A stretch of DNA of 64,000 bases from Flexivirga aerilata (GCF_013002715.1 NZ_JABENB010000001.1:434001-498000), one strand, 5' to 3'. Positions 36,290 through 47,142 are shown, counted from the first letter of the stretch. Numbers and translations are program-made. The notes: generated from the sequence alone by a model not told the origin.

Positions 36290-37270
36290 CTACGCATCCC
36301 CCACGTTCGTTCGTATGGCGAGAGCCTCGCCGCCGCGGTAGTGCGCGAGCCGGGTCACCCGCGTCGACGGCGGCACGTCGCGCAACTGCGGGTCGTCGAC
36401 GAACCGCGCGAGCACACCGGCGGTCTCGTCGCTGATCCAGATGCCCTCGGCGTGCCGCGCCCGCATGAGCTGGTCCATCCGCTCCGGGTCGTCGACGCCG
36501 CACAGGAAAGACACGCCGAAAACCACTGGCAACCGGCCGAATCCGAAGCCTTCCTTGCTGACGGCGTCGAAGGCGTCCTGCCGGGAGACGACGATGTCCT
36601 GCTCGGCGACGAGCCGTGCCGCGCGCTGCACGCGGTCCTGCGCGGCGACGTCCTCCGGCTCGAGCAGTGCGAGCATCTCGTCGCGCACCTGCGGGTCGCG
36701 GGTGTCGAGCGGGTCGAGGTCGACACCGCGGCGGCGCACGATGTGCTGCCCGTCGAGCAGCCCCGGCTGGAAACCGTCGGCCACGAGCTCGAGACCACCG
36801 GCGGCCCCCACCGCGAGCAGCTCGAGGACGACCGGCTCGGCATACGTCTGGGTGAGGTGGCTGTGCAGCAGCCGCATGATCCGCAGGCCCGCGATCGGGT
36901 CGTTCAGCGGCACCGACGGCTCCTGCAGCCGTCTGCCGATCGGCCCGCGGCGGTCGCGCAGCAGCTCGGTCCACAGTTGATAGGAGCGGCCGTCCGGGGG
37001 CAACGTGCCGCCGAGCACCGGGAAGTAGTCGGCGAGCGGGTGGTCGCGGCCGGCGCGGCGCAGCTCCAGGCTGGTGACCCGCAACAGCCGCTGCGCGGCC
37101 CGCCAGTCGCCGAAGTCGAGGCCGTAGCTCCCGAACGCGGTGAAGGTGCGGTCGTCGCGGCCGGTCTCGGCCGCCATGGTGCGACACCAGTGCCGGTAGA
37201 GGGGCCCGTCGAACGCGTCGGCGGCCGCGGCGAACGCGGCTCGGGCCTGGGCGACGTCGACTGCAGACAT
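36290..37270 (-). CDS. DUF2332-like protein
   Basis: The 326-residue protein contains PLYRHWCRTMAAE, HPLADYFPVLGG, LLAVGAAGGLELVADGF and VDLDPLDTRDPQVRDEMLALLEPED, a pattern matching DUF2332 proteins (ELGASAGLNL and GVDLNPLD motifs). Function is unknown; the glycine-rich strand-loop resembles a nucleotide or SAM site, which I cannot confirm. The ATG at 37268-37270 follows AAGGTGA. It is divergent from the acyl-CoA dehydrogenase gene. Confidence 0.65.
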   Translation of the reverse strand: MSAVDVAQARAAFAAAADAFDGPLYRHWCRTMAAETGRDDRTFTAFGSYGLDFGDWRAAQRLLRVTSLELRRAGRDHPLADYFPVLGGTLPPDGRSYQLWTELLRDRRGPIGRRLQEPSVPLNDPIAGLRIMRLLHSHLTQTYAEPVVLELLAVGAAGGLELVADGFQPGLLDGQHIVRRRGVDLDPLDTRDPQVRDEMLALLEPEDVAAQDRVQRAARLVAEQDIVVSRQDAFDAVSKEGFGFGRLPVVFGVSFLCGVDDPERMDQLMRARHAEGIWISDETAGVLARFVDDPQLRDVPPSTRVTRLAHYRGGEALAIRTNVGDA

Positions 37271-37311
37271 GGTGCGTGTCACCTTAAAAGGTCGCCGGGC
37301 ATGATGGAGGG

Positions 37312-38511
37312 GTGAGTGCACCGAACCCGGCCCTGACCAAGCTCCTCGCCACCGACGGCCTGCTGGAGGAGGACGAGCGCGACCTCGCTGCCGTCGTACG
37401 ACGATTCGGCGACGAGAAATTGCGCCCGCACCTGGCCGAGTGGTTCGAGGCCGGCACGGTGCCGGCCCGCGAACTCGCGCCCGAGCTGGGCAAACTCGGC
37501 CTGCTCGGGATGCACCTGGACGGTTACGGCTGCGCGGGCTCGACGGCCACGCAGTACGGCCTGGCCTGCCTGGAGCTGGAGGCGGCCGACTCCGGCATCC
37601 GCTCGCTGATGTCGGTGCAGGGGTCGCTCGCGATGACCGCGATCCACAAGTTCGGCAGCGAGGAGCAGAAGCAGGAGTGGCTGCCGCGGATGGCGGCCGG
37701 CGAGGCGCTCGGCTGCTTCGGGCTGACCGAGCCCGACTTCGGCTCCGACCCGGCCGGCATGCGCACCCGCGCCCGTCGCGACGGCGACGACTGGGTGCTC
37801 AACGGCTCCAAGATGTGGATCACCAACGGCCCCGTCGCCGACGTCGCGGTCGTGTGGGCGCAGACCGACGACCCTTCGACAAGCTCAGGACGAGGCAAGA
37901 TCCGCGGCTTCGTGGTGCCGACCGACACCCCCGGCTTCGAGGCGACCGAGATCGAGCACAAGCTGTCGCTGCGTGCCTCGATCACCGGCTCGCTGGCATT
38001 CACCGACCTGCGGCTGCCGGGCGACGCGGTGCTGCCCGAGGTGGCCGGTCTGCGCGGTCCGCTGTCGTGCCTGTCCGAGGCGCGCTTCGGCATCCTCTTC
38101 GGGGCGATGGGCGCTGCGCGGGAGTGCCTGGAGACCGCGCTGGCGTATGCCGAGAGCCGCAAGGTCTTCGACAAGTCGCTGTCGGGCTACCAGATCACCC
38201 AGACCAAGCTCGCGGACATGGCCGTGGAGCTGATGAAGGGGACGCTGCTCGCCATACATCTGGGACGGCTGAAGGACGCCGGCGCGATCACCAATGAGCA
38301 GGTCAGTGTCGGAAAACTGAACAACTGCCGCGAGGCGATCAAGATCGCCCGCGAGTGCCGCACGATCCTCGCCGCCAACGGCATCACCCTCGACTACCCG
38401 GTGATGCGGCACGCCAACAACCTGGAGTCGGTGATGACCTACGAGGGCACCTCCGAGGTGCACCAGCTCATCATCGGCCAGGCGCTGACCGGCGAATCTG
38501 CTTTCCGCTGA
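37312..38511 (+). CDS. Acyl-CoA dehydrogenase (glutaryl-CoA dehydrogenase-like)
   Basis: The 399-residue flavoenzyme has LGCFGLTEPDFGSDPAGM, KMWITNGPVADVAVVWAQ, CLSEARFGILFGAMGAARECLE and the catalytic-Glu region VMRHANNLESVMTYEGTSEVHQLIIG, as in glutaryl-CoA dehydrogenase-type enzymes. A GGAGG site precedes the GTG. An insert PSTSSGRGK (about residues 187-196) sits in a loop after AQTDD. It is encoded by a sequence I recognise as a high-copy bacterial repeat (37872-37894) and is absent from the usual family pattern of the loop. Confidence 0.9.
   Translation: MSAPNPALTKLLATDGLLEEDERDLAAVVRRFGDEKLRPHLAEWFEAGTVPARELAPELGKLGLLGMHLDGYGCAGSTATQYGLACLELEAADSGIRSLMSVQGSLAMTAIHKFGSEEQKQEWLPRMAAGEALGCFGLTEPDFGSDPAGMRTRARRDGDDWVLNGSKMWITNGPVADVAVVWAQTDDPSTSSGRGKIRGFVVPTDTPGFEATEIEHKLSLRASITGSLAFTDLRLPGDAVLPEVAGLRGPLSCLSEARFGILFGAMGAARECLETALAYAESRKVFDKSLSGYQITQTKLADMAVELMKGTLLAIHLGRLKDAGAITNEQVSVGKLNNCREAIKIARECRTILAANGITLDYPVMRHANNLESVMTYEGTSEVHQLIIGQALTGESAFR
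37872..37894 (+). repeat. Dispersed repeat inserted in frame in the acyl-CoA dehydrogenase gene
   Basis: The 23-base segment begins CCCTTCGACAAGC and ends AGGACGAG. It matches a repeat unit that I recall as common in many bacterial genomes. It adds PSTSSGR to the protein and keeps the frame. Only one copy was seen in this window. Confidence 0.55.
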
Positions 38512-38530
38512 GCGGGATTCGGACGGGGCG

Positions 38531-39334
38531 TCACGCCTCCAGCAGGCGCTGCAGGAAGGTGCGGGTGCGTTCCTTGGTGGGGTGCTCGAGCACCTGCTCG
38601 GGCGTGCCGCGTTCGACGACCAGCCCCTCGTCGATGAAGAGCACCTGATCGGCGACCTGCCGCGCGAAGCGGATCTCGTGGGTGACGATCACCATCGTGC
38701 GGCCCTCCTGCGCGAGATCCCGTATGACGGCAAGCACCCCACCGACCAGCTCCGGGTCGAGGGCCGACGTCGGCTCGTCGAGCAGGAGCAGCTCCGGCTC
38801 GAGCGCCAGCGCCCGGGCAATGCCGACGCGCTGCTGCTGACCGCCGGACAGTTGGTAGGGGTACTTGTCGACGTGTCCGGTCAGCCCCACCTTCTCCAGG
38901 AGCTTGCGCGCCTGGTCGTCGGCTTCGGCGGCCGGGCGGTGCTGCACCAGGATCGGGCCCTCGGTGACGTTCTGCAACGCGGTGCGGTGCGGGAAGAGGT
39001 TGTGGCTCTGGAAGACCATGCCGCTCTGCGCGCGGTAGCGCCGCACCAGCTCGCGGTCGGGCTTGGCGAGCCGGCCGCCGCGGCCGGGATGGATCCGCCC
39101 GAAGTCGACGTCGATGTCGCCGATGCGCACCTCACCGCTGTCGGGCAGTTCCAGCGCGTTGAGCCCGCGCAGCAGGGTGGTCTTGCCCGACCCGGACGGC
39201 CCGATGACGACGGTCACGGTGCCCTTGCCGACCTCGAACGAGACGTCCTTGATGACCTCGTGAGCGCCGAATCGCTTTGCCACCGAAGTGACGTCGACCA
39301 GTGGGGTGAGCGGAGAACTGTGTGGGATGGTCAT
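38531..39334 (-). CDS. Polar amino acid ABC transporter ATPase (GlnQ-like)
   Basis: The 267-residue ATPase has Walker A GPSGSGKTTLL, MVFQSHNLFPHRTALQNV (Q-loop of PAAT ATPases), LSGGQQQRVGIARALA, Walker B LLLLDEPTSALDPE and the switch VTHEI. It powers the fused binding-protein/permease encoded upstream. Its ATG overlaps the stop of a 20-codon bridging frame (ATGA). The N-terminus MTIPHSSPLTPL is near-duplicated in that small frame. Confidence 0.94.
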   Translation of the reverse strand: MTIPHSSPLTPLVDVTSVAKRFGAHEVIKDVSFEVGKGTVTVVIGPSGSGKTTLLRGLNALELPDSGEVRIGDIDVDFGRIHPGRGGRLAKPDRELVRRYRAQSGMVFQSHNLFPHRTALQNVTEGPILVQHRPAAEADDQARKLLEKVGLTGHVDKYPYQLSGGQQQRVGIARALALEPELLLLDEPTSALDPELVGGVLAVIRDLAQEGRTMVIVTHEIRFARQVADQVLFIDEGLVVERGTPEQVLEHPTKERTRTFLQRLLEA

Positions 39335-39393
39335 CGGGGCCCCCGCAAAGTATCGGAGCGACGAAGGAGCGGAGAACTTTGTGGGGTATTCAT
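39331..39393 (-). CDS. Bridging 20-codon frame between fused transporter gene and glnQ-like gene
   Basis: The frame starts at ATG 39391-39393, which overlaps the stop of the fused transporter gene (ATGA). It ends in TGA overlapping the ATG of the glnQ-like gene (ATGA). The product reads MNTPQSSPLLRRSDTLRGPR, and its start mirrors MTIPHSSPL of the next protein. It looks like a partial duplication of the ATPase gene start that now links the two genes by translational coupling. Whether the peptide has a role is unknown. Confidence 0.45.
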   Translation of the reverse strand: MNTPQSSPLLRRSDTLRGPR

Positions 39394-40880
39394 CTGACTA
39401 CGTACCTGTTCAGTCGTTTCTCGAGGCGACCCTGCAGCGCGTTGAGCACGAAGCAGATCACCCAGTAGTAGGCGGCCGCGGCGGTGTAGAGACCCATGTA
39501 TTCGAAGGTCGGTGCGGCCGCGTTCTGCGCCTTCTGGAAGAGGTCGGCGACCAGGATCACCGAGGTGAGCGAGGTGTCCTTCACCAGCGACACCAGGGTG
39601 TTGCCGAGCGGCGGCACCGCGATGCGCGCCGCCTGCGGCAGCACCACCCGTCGCAGGGTCGTGCGGTAGTCCATGCCGATGGTCTCGGCGGCCTCCCATT
39701 GACCCTGCGGCACGGCCGCGATCGCCGACCGGATGACCTCTGCGGCATACCCGCCGACGTTGAGACTGAGCGCGAGGATCGCCGCCCCGAACGGGCTGAA
39801 TTTCAAACCCAGCTGCGGCAATCCGTAGAACACGATGAACAACTGCACCAGCAGCGGCGTGCCGCGGATGATCGAGATGTAGGCGCGGGCGAGCCAGGAC
39901 ACGATCGCGATCGTCGAGCGCCGCATCAGCGCGATCAGCAGGGCGATGGCCAGTCCGAGCACGAAGCTGATCGCGGTCAGCGGGATCGTCGTCCGCAGGG
40001 TCGCCAGCAGCATCGGCCACAGGTTGTCGCGCACGATCTGCCAGCTGCTGCGGCTGCCCGCCTGCTTCTCCTGTTGCTGCGCCTTGCTGCCGAAGTATTT
40101 GTCGTAGAGCTGTTGCAGCGCGCCGTCGTTGCGCATGGCGGCGATCTGCGCGTTGATCTGCGGCATATAGCCGCTGCCCTTGCGCGCGGCGAACACCGAG
40201 TCGGTCTTGTCGTCGGTCGTGGAGACGATCTTGACCTGCTTGTTGCCGGTGGTGTTGAGGTAGTTGCGCACTGCCAGCTCGTCGTTGACGACCACCTGCA
40301 CGCGGTTCTGCGCCAGGGCGGTCATCGCCTTGTCCATGTCCTGGATCGGCACGATCGTCGCGCCGGCCTTCTTGGCGACCTGCGACCAGTTGCTGGTCAG
40401 ACTCTGCCCGGCGCGCTTGCCCTTGATGTCGGCGAGCGACCTGATGTCCTTGTTGCCGGCGCCGACGACGACCACACCCGTCGTCGAGATGTAGGGCGCG
40501 GACAGGTCGTATTTCGCCTGGCGCTCCGGCGTCGGCGAGATCTCGTTGGCCACCAGGTCGATGCGGCCCGACTCCAGCGCCGCGAAGATCGAGTCGAACG
40601 GCGTCTGGACGAACTGCACCTGCACGCCGAGCCGCTTGCCGATCTGCTGGATGAGCTCGACGTCGTAGCCGGTGAGGCTGCCGTTGGCGGCGTGATAGCT
40701 GAACGGCGGGTAGACGCCCTCGGTGCCGACCCGCAGCACCTTCGGCACGGCCGCCGCCGGCGCGGCATGCGCCGGCTCCGGAGCGGCTGCCCGGGCGACA
40801 CCCGCCGGCCCGGCGAGCGCCAACAGCACCGCGACGACCGCGAGGACTACCCGCGCGGCAAGTAAGCGAACGTTATGCAC
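39390..40880 (-). CDS. Fused solute-binding protein / permease for polar amino acids
   Basis: The 496-residue protein joins a signal peptide (VVLAVVAVLLALAGPAGVARA), a type 3 periplasmic binding domain (VLRVGTEGVYPPFSYHAANGSLTGYDVEL to about residue 270) and a GlnP/HisM permease domain (LRTTIPLTAISFVLGLAIALL, then the ABC-coupling loop VRSAIAAVPQGQWEAAETIGM). Fusions of this type keep the binding domain tethered outside the permease. GTG at 40880 lies 6 bases after TAGCCT; the GTG one codon earlier is an alternative. Glutamine, other polar amino acids or cystine are the probable substrates. Confidence 0.92.
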   Translation of the reverse strand: MHNVRLLAARVVLAVVAVLLALAGPAGVARAAAPEPAHAAPAAAVPKVLRVGTEGVYPPFSYHAANGSLTGYDVELIQQIGKRLGVQVQFVQTPFDSIFAALESGRIDLVANEISPTPERQAKYDLSAPYISTTGVVVVGAGNKDIRSLADIKGKRAGQSLTSNWSQVAKKAGATIVPIQDMDKAMTALAQNRVQVVVNDELAVRNYLNTTGNKQVKIVSTTDDKTDSVFAARKGSGYMPQINAQIAAMRNDGALQQLYDKYFGSKAQQQEKQAGSRSSWQIVRDNLWPMLLATLRTTIPLTAISFVLGLAIALLIALMRRSTIAIVSWLARAYISIIRGTPLLVQLFIVFYGLPQLGLKFSPFGAAILALSLNVGGYAAEVIRSAIAAVPQGQWEAAETIGMDYRTTLRRVVLPQAARIAVPPLGNTLVSLVKDTSLTSVILVADLFQKAQNAAAPTFEYMGLYTAAAAYYWVICFVLNALQGRLEKRLNRYVVR

Positions 40881-41005
40881 CACGTGAGGCTAGTGCATCC
40901 ATCGGCCGGCTCCGCCGGCCGATGTCTTCGCCGGCGCCGGTGTCCTCGGTGGGCGGCGGTGTCCCGGTAGGCGCCAGTCCCCCACAGCGCCGCCGATGTC
41001 CGCGC

Positions 41006-41050
41006 GGGCGTCGTCGGAGCGGGCGTCGTCGGAGCGGGCGTCGTCGGAGT
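41006..41050. repeat. 15-bp tandem repeat, three copies, in the intergenic region
   Basis: The unit GGGCGTCGTCGGAGC occurs three times, the last with one change. The 316-base gap between the transporter and the asd paralogue holds only this repeat and the inverted repeat next to it; no gene is supported there. Confidence 0.8.
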
Positions 41051-41072
41051 CGGATAGTCCTCGCCGCGATCC

Positions 41073-41105
41073 GCAACCTGGTTGCGCCGGACGCAACCAG
41101 GTTGC
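41073..41105. repeat. Inverted-repeat element, copy 2 (13-7-13)
   Basis: Same arms (GCAACCTGGTTGC and its complement) and same 7-base spacer length as the copy at 4775-4807, with matching bases beyond the arms. Lies upstream of the fused transporter gene and downstream of the asd-like gene. Confidence 0.8.
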
Positions 41106-41199
41106 GCATCGCCGCGCAGACTGCATCGCTCCGACGGACCATCGCGCGAGCAGGGCCCGTGGCCGGTGGAGGTCACCGGCGGGGGCACCGGTCACGGGC

Positions 41200-42264
41200 T
41201 CAGCTGACCGTGAGCTCCGCGATCTGCAGCAGGTTGAGCGCCGAGCCCTTGCGCAGGTTGTCGGCGCAGATGAACAACTCGATCGCCTTCGGGAAGCCGT
41301 CGAGCCGGCGCACGCGGCCCGCGAAGACCGGATCGGCGCCGACCACGTCGACCGGCGTCGGCCACGCGTCATCCAGCGACTCCGCCGAATCATCAAGCAC
41401 CACAACCGAATTGGACGACTCGGTGAGCACCCGCACTGCGTCGTCGCGGTCGACGTCGGTCGCAAACGTCGCGTGCACCGACACCGAGTGGGTGCGCACG
41501 ACCGGCACCTGCACACAGGTGACGGCGACCGGCAGGTGCGGCACCCGCATCAGCGACCGCAGCTCGTCGCGGACGTGGGTCTCGGAGTCGGTCGCGCCGG
41601 CCTCGGCGGGGTCGCCGACCCACGGGATGAGGTTGAACGCGACCGGTGCCGGGAAGGGCGAGGTGCCGAGATCGGAGAGCATCCGGCGCACGTCCCCGGG
41701 GGACTGGCCGACGCCCTGGTTGCCGGCGAGCTCCATCGTCTCGTCATACAGCCGCAATGCGCCGGCGACACCCGCGTCGGTGACCGCCTGCATGGTCGTG
41801 GCGACCACCGACGTCAGCTGCCACGCACTGTGCAGCGACCACAGCGCGCCGACCATCATCAGCGTCGGCCCGCTCGGGCTGGCGACGATGCCCTGCGGGT
41901 GGTAGCGCGCGGCATCCGGGTTGATCTCCGGCACCACCAGCGGCACGTCCTCGCGGCCGGTGAACTCGCCGGAGCTGTCGATCACGACCGCACCGGCGGC
42001 GACCGCGACCGGCACCCACCGGGCGGCGACCTCCGCGGGCACCGCCATGACGACGACGTCGACCCCCTCGAAGGCGTTGTCGTCGAGCTCGCGCACGACG
42101 ACGTCCTGCCCGAGGATCGTCATACGCCGGCCGACCGAGCGGCCGGACGCGATCGGGCGGATCTCACCCCAGATGTCGTCGCGGGTCGGCAACAACGAGA
42201 GCAGTGAGAGCCCGACGACGCCGGTGGCGCCCACGAGTGCGAGGGTCGGCTTGTCCCCGATCAT
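41200..42264 (-). CDS. Aspartate-semialdehyde dehydrogenase paralogue lacking catalytic residues
   Basis: The 354-residue protein keeps the Asd fold: LALVGATGVVGLSLLSLL (NADP loop), VIDSSGEFTGREDVPLVVPEINPD, and the late HSVSVHATF. The active-site strand ANPNCTT of the true enzyme reads ASPSGPT here (Cys replaced by Gly). RVP before the His reads QVP (substrate Arg replaced by Gln), and SGSG after the catalytic Gln reads TDAG. It is encoded 4 bases after asd. I infer a pseudoenzyme, perhaps a regulator or subunit partner of Asd. The frame is intact with normal composition. Confidence 0.85.
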   Translation of the reverse strand: MIGDKPTLALVGATGVVGLSLLSLLPTRDDIWGEIRPIASGRSVGRRMTILGQDVVVRELDDNAFEGVDVVVMAVPAEVAARWVPVAVAAGAVVIDSSGEFTGREDVPLVVPEINPDAARYHPQGIVASPSGPTLMMVGALWSLHSAWQLTSVVATTMQAVTDAGVAGALRLYDETMELAGNQGVGQSPGDVRRMLSDLGTSPFPAPVAFNLIPWVGDPAEAGATDSETHVRDELRSLMRVPHLPVAVTCVQVPVVRTHSVSVHATFATDVDRDDAVRVLTESSNSVVVLDDSAESLDDAWPTPVDVVGADPVFAGRVRRLDGFPKAIELFICADNLRKGSALNLLQIAELTVS

Positions 42265-42268
42265 CAAG

Positions 42269-44628
<2,360 letters not shown>

Positions 44629-44796
44629 GTGCGTTCAGGCCTTTCCGGACGGGTCGGTGGCGGAGCCTCGATTCTAACGAGGGGTCCACATACCGACTGC
44701 GGTGGCCGTATGCCGGACGCGCGGGCGCCCGTGCTTCGGCGTGACCTGCGTCATACATCTCGCGCGCGTACCCGAAAAAACACACCAGTATGCAGG

Positions 44797-44825
44797 TTGA
44801 TTTCAACCTTTGGGTGAACTAATGA
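44797..44825 (+). promoter_or_regulatory. Promoter of the PAP2-type gene with an overlapping palindrome
   Basis: TTGATT (44797-44802) and TAATGA (44820-44825) are separated by 17 bases, and the GTG start follows 12 bases later. The -35 region overlaps the palindrome AGGTTGA-TT-TCAACCT (44794-44809), a plausible operator. The wider gap 44629-44837 holds no gene. The assignment is by pattern only. Confidence 0.5.
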
Positions 44826-44837
44826 GAAGCTGTCAGG

Positions 44838-45704
44838 GTGTCGATCCGCTCGGAGGGGGTTGGCGACCTGACAGCCGCGACGCGTCGGACCGAATCTGGC
44901 CCGGCGCTCCTTCCCCTGCGCTGGCGTGCCTACCGAGCCCCCCGCTGGTGGTTCGAGCTCACCGTCCTGGTCGTGCTCGACCTGGTCTACGAGCAGTTGC
45001 GCAACCTGGTGCCGACGCACAAGCAGGAGGCGATCAACCGCGGCTGGCGGCTGCTGGAGTTCACCCAGGACCTGCACCTCGACATCGAGCTGACGCTCAA
45101 CCAGTTCCTGGTGCGGCACGAGTGGCTGGCCCAGATCGCCAACTACGACTACTCGTTCCTGCACCTGCCGGTGACCGGCGGCACCCTGATCTGGCTGTTC
45201 TGGAAGCACCGCCGCGTCTACAAGACCGCCCGCACCGTGCTGGTCTTCACCACCATCCTCGGGCTGATCGGCTTCTGGATCGTGCCGATGGCGCCGCCGC
45301 GGCTGCTGCCGGGCGCCGGCTTCGTCGACACGGTCGTCTACTTCAAGACGTTCGGGTCATGGGCCACGCCGACGGTCGCGGACAACTCCAACCTGTATGC
45401 CGCGATGCCGAGCCTGCACTGCGCCTGGGCGCTCTGGGTGGGGCTGTGCGTGTTCTTTGTCGCCCGCAACCGGGTGGTCCGCACGATCGCGGTGCTCTAC
45501 CCGGTCTGGACGGTGTTCGTGGTGATGGCGACCGCCAACCACTTCGTCTTCGACGCGGTCGCCGGCTGGGCGTGCATCGCGATCTCGACCGCGGCCGTGT
45601 GGGCGCTGTTCGGACACAACCCGTGGCACCCGGCGATGACCAAGGAAGAGCTCACGCTCACCCGTGAGCCGGCCGATCAGCGGCCGTCCGAGCTGGTCGA
45701 GTAG
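44838..45704 (+). CDS. PAP2-like integral membrane phosphatase/transferase
   Basis: The 288-residue protein has about six helices and the PAP2_3-type motifs: NLYAAMPSLHCAWALW (catalytic His with SLH) and ATANHFVFDAVAGW (second His and Asp). Related enzymes act on phosphatidic acid or transfer inositol-phosphate. The GTG follows a promoter with a palindrome. The last residues, ELVE and the stop, are encoded by the first copy of a dispersed repeat, so the 3' end of the gene was captured from that repeat. Confidence 0.82.
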   Translation: MSIRSEGVGDLTAATRRTESGPALLPLRWRAYRAPRWWFELTVLVVLDLVYEQLRNLVPTHKQEAINRGWRLLEFTQDLHLDIELTLNQFLVRHEWLAQIANYDYSFLHLPVTGGTLIWLFWKHRRVYKTARTVLVFTTILGLIGFWIVPMAPPRLLPGAGFVDTVVYFKTFGSWATPTVADNSNLYAAMPSLHCAWALWVGLCVFFVARNRVVRTIAVLYPVWTVFVVMATANHFVFDAVAGWACIAISTAAVWALFGHNPWHPAMTKEELTLTREPADQRPSELVE

Positions 45705-45837
45705 CCGAGCCTCCCTCTGTGCTGGTCGAGTAGCCGAGCCGCTAGGCGAGGCGTATCGAGACCAGCCCCCCGTCGCTGGTCGAGTAGCCGAGCCGGCCCC
45801 CTCGCTGGTCGAGTAGCCGAGCCGTATCGAGACCAGC
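45692..45837. repeat. Cluster of a dispersed repeat (four direct copies plus two inverted half-copies)
   Basis: The unit GCTGGTCGAGTAGCCGAGCC starts at 45692, 45721, 45775 and 45804. Inverted partners CGTATCGAGACCAGC occur at 45752 and 45823, so units can form hairpins. The same family recurs inside dnaX at 49592-49864. The gap 45705-45859 holds only this cluster. Confidence 0.9.
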
Positions 45838-45859
45838 GCTCTCCCGACACCAGCACCCC

Positions 45860-46441
45860 TCACGGGTGCAGCGCCTCGAACTCCGCGTCCGCCACCGTCT
45901 CGTCGTCGGCGTCCAATCGCAGGTGCGCGAGGATCGTCTGCACGACGCGCAGCGCCGCCGAACCCCGCACGCCCCACTGCGACAGGTAGCTGAACTGCCA
46001 CCACCACAGCGCCTCGACGATGCGGCCCCGGTCGTAGTGGGCGAGGCCGTGCTCGAGCGCGCCGACGATGTCGGTGAGGTCGTCCGACAGCGCGCCGCGG
46101 GCCGGCTCGACCGAGGTCAGCGGGTCGACCACGTCGGCGTAGTCGTCGATGCCGTCGAGCAGATTGGCCAGGCCCATGCGCAGCGCGTCGAGGTTGCTCT
46201 CCGGGCCGGGGTCGGCCTCGAAGCGTTCCTCGGGCACGACGTCCTGGATCGCGCCCAGCCGGGCACCGGACACCTGCAGTTGCGCGAGCATGAGCAACAG
46301 GAGCGGGATCGCCTGGTCCGGGGCGGAGCCGGCGGCGAGTTCGCGGATCGCCATACAGAACGAGCGGGCGTCGGTGGCCGTCTCGTGGGCGAGGGCGCCC
46401 ACCTCGAGCGGGTCGTTGGCGGGCGGCTGACTCTCAGGCAT
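45860..46441 (-). CDS. DUF5063 protein
   Basis: The 193-residue helical protein contains [45 protein letters not shown] and [29 protein letters not shown], the signature of DUF5063, which commonly follows recR in actinobacteria. Function unknown. Its start overlaps the recR 3' end by 8 bases, implying co-expression with DNA repair. Confidence 0.8.
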   Translation of the reverse strand: MPESQPPANDPLEVGALAHETATDARSFCMAIRELAAGSAPDQAIPLLLLMLAQLQVSGARLGAIQDVVPEERFEADPGPESNLDALRMGLANLLDGIDDYADVVDPLTSVEPARGALSDDLTDIVGALEHGLAHYDRGRIVEALWWWQFSYLSQWGVRGSAALRVVQTILAHLRLDADDETVADAEFEALHP

Positions 46442-47033
46442 CGACGACTCTCCGTCCCTCGAAGGCCCGACCGAGGGTGACCTCGTCGGCGTACTCCAAG
46501 TCTCCACCGACCGGGAGGCCGGACGCCAGCCTCGTCACCCGCAGGCCCATCGTGCGCAGCAACCGGGACAGGTAGGTGGCGGTCGCTTCGCCGTTGAGGT
46601 TGGGGTTGGTCGCGAGGATGACCTCCTGGATCGGCTCGTCGCCGAGCCGTCGCACCAGTTCGGTGATCTTCAGGTCGTCGGGGCCGATGCCGTCGATCGG
46701 GCTGATCGCGCCGCCAAGCACGTGATAGCGGCCGCGGAACTCCCGGGTGCGCTCGATCGCGACGACGTCCTTCGGCTCCTCGACCACGCAGAGGAAGCTC
46801 TGGTCCCGCTTCACGTCGAGGCAGATGCGGCACTCGGTGTCCTCGGCGACGTTGAAGCAGCGCTCGCAGAAGCGCACCTTCTCGCGCACGACCGTGAGCA
46901 CCTCGGTCAGCCGGCGCACGTCCGCCGGGTCGGCCTGCAACAGGTGGAACGCGATGCGCTGGGCCGACTTCGGACCCACGCCCGGCAGCCGGCCGAGCTC
47001 GTCGATCAGGTCCTGGACCACGCCTTCGTACAC
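46434..47033 (-). CDS. recR: Recombination mediator RecR
   Basis: The 199-residue protein has [19 protein letters not shown] (HhH), the Cys4 zinc finger [16 protein letters not shown], and a Toprim domain ([45 protein letters not shown]). It loads RecA with RecO/F. The GTG is preceded by TAGGCT at 8 bases, a leaderless arrangement. No ybaB/ebfC gene sits between it and dnaX; a methyltransferase and an acyltransferase take that place. Confidence 0.95.
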   Translation of the reverse strand: MYEGVVQDLIDELGRLPGVGPKSAQRIAFHLLQADPADVRRLTEVLTVVREKVRFCERCFNVAEDTECRICLDVKRDQSFLCVVEEPKDVVAIERTREFRGRYHVLGGAISPIDGIGPDDLKITELVRRLGDEPIQEVILATNPNLNGEATATYLSRLLRTMGLRVTRLASGLPVGGDLEYADEVTLGRAFEGRRVVDA

Positions 47034-47079
47034 GAGAGTCGAGCCTAGACTCCGGGCCTGACATGCGGGCCACCGCCGC

Positions 47080-47136
47080 CGAGGTAGCAGTGGCGGTCAT
47101 TATGGCGCGCCCATAACGACCGCCACTGCTACCTCG
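47080..47136. repeat. 26-bp near-perfect hairpin element upstream of recR
   Basis: Arms 47080-47105 and 47111-47136 are complementary at 25 of 26 positions around the 5-base loop CGCGC. It lies between the methyltransferase stop and the recR start. There is no T-run. It is too long and too perfect for an ordinary terminator and may be a mobile hairpin or a transcriptional insulator. Confidence 0.85.
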
Positions 47137-47142
47137 ACGCTC

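Noticed and set aside
44629..44793. A lysine or other riboswitch upstream of lysC
   Set aside because: The 209-base gap shows no riboswitch core; it holds mainly the PAP2-gene promoter region on the other strand.
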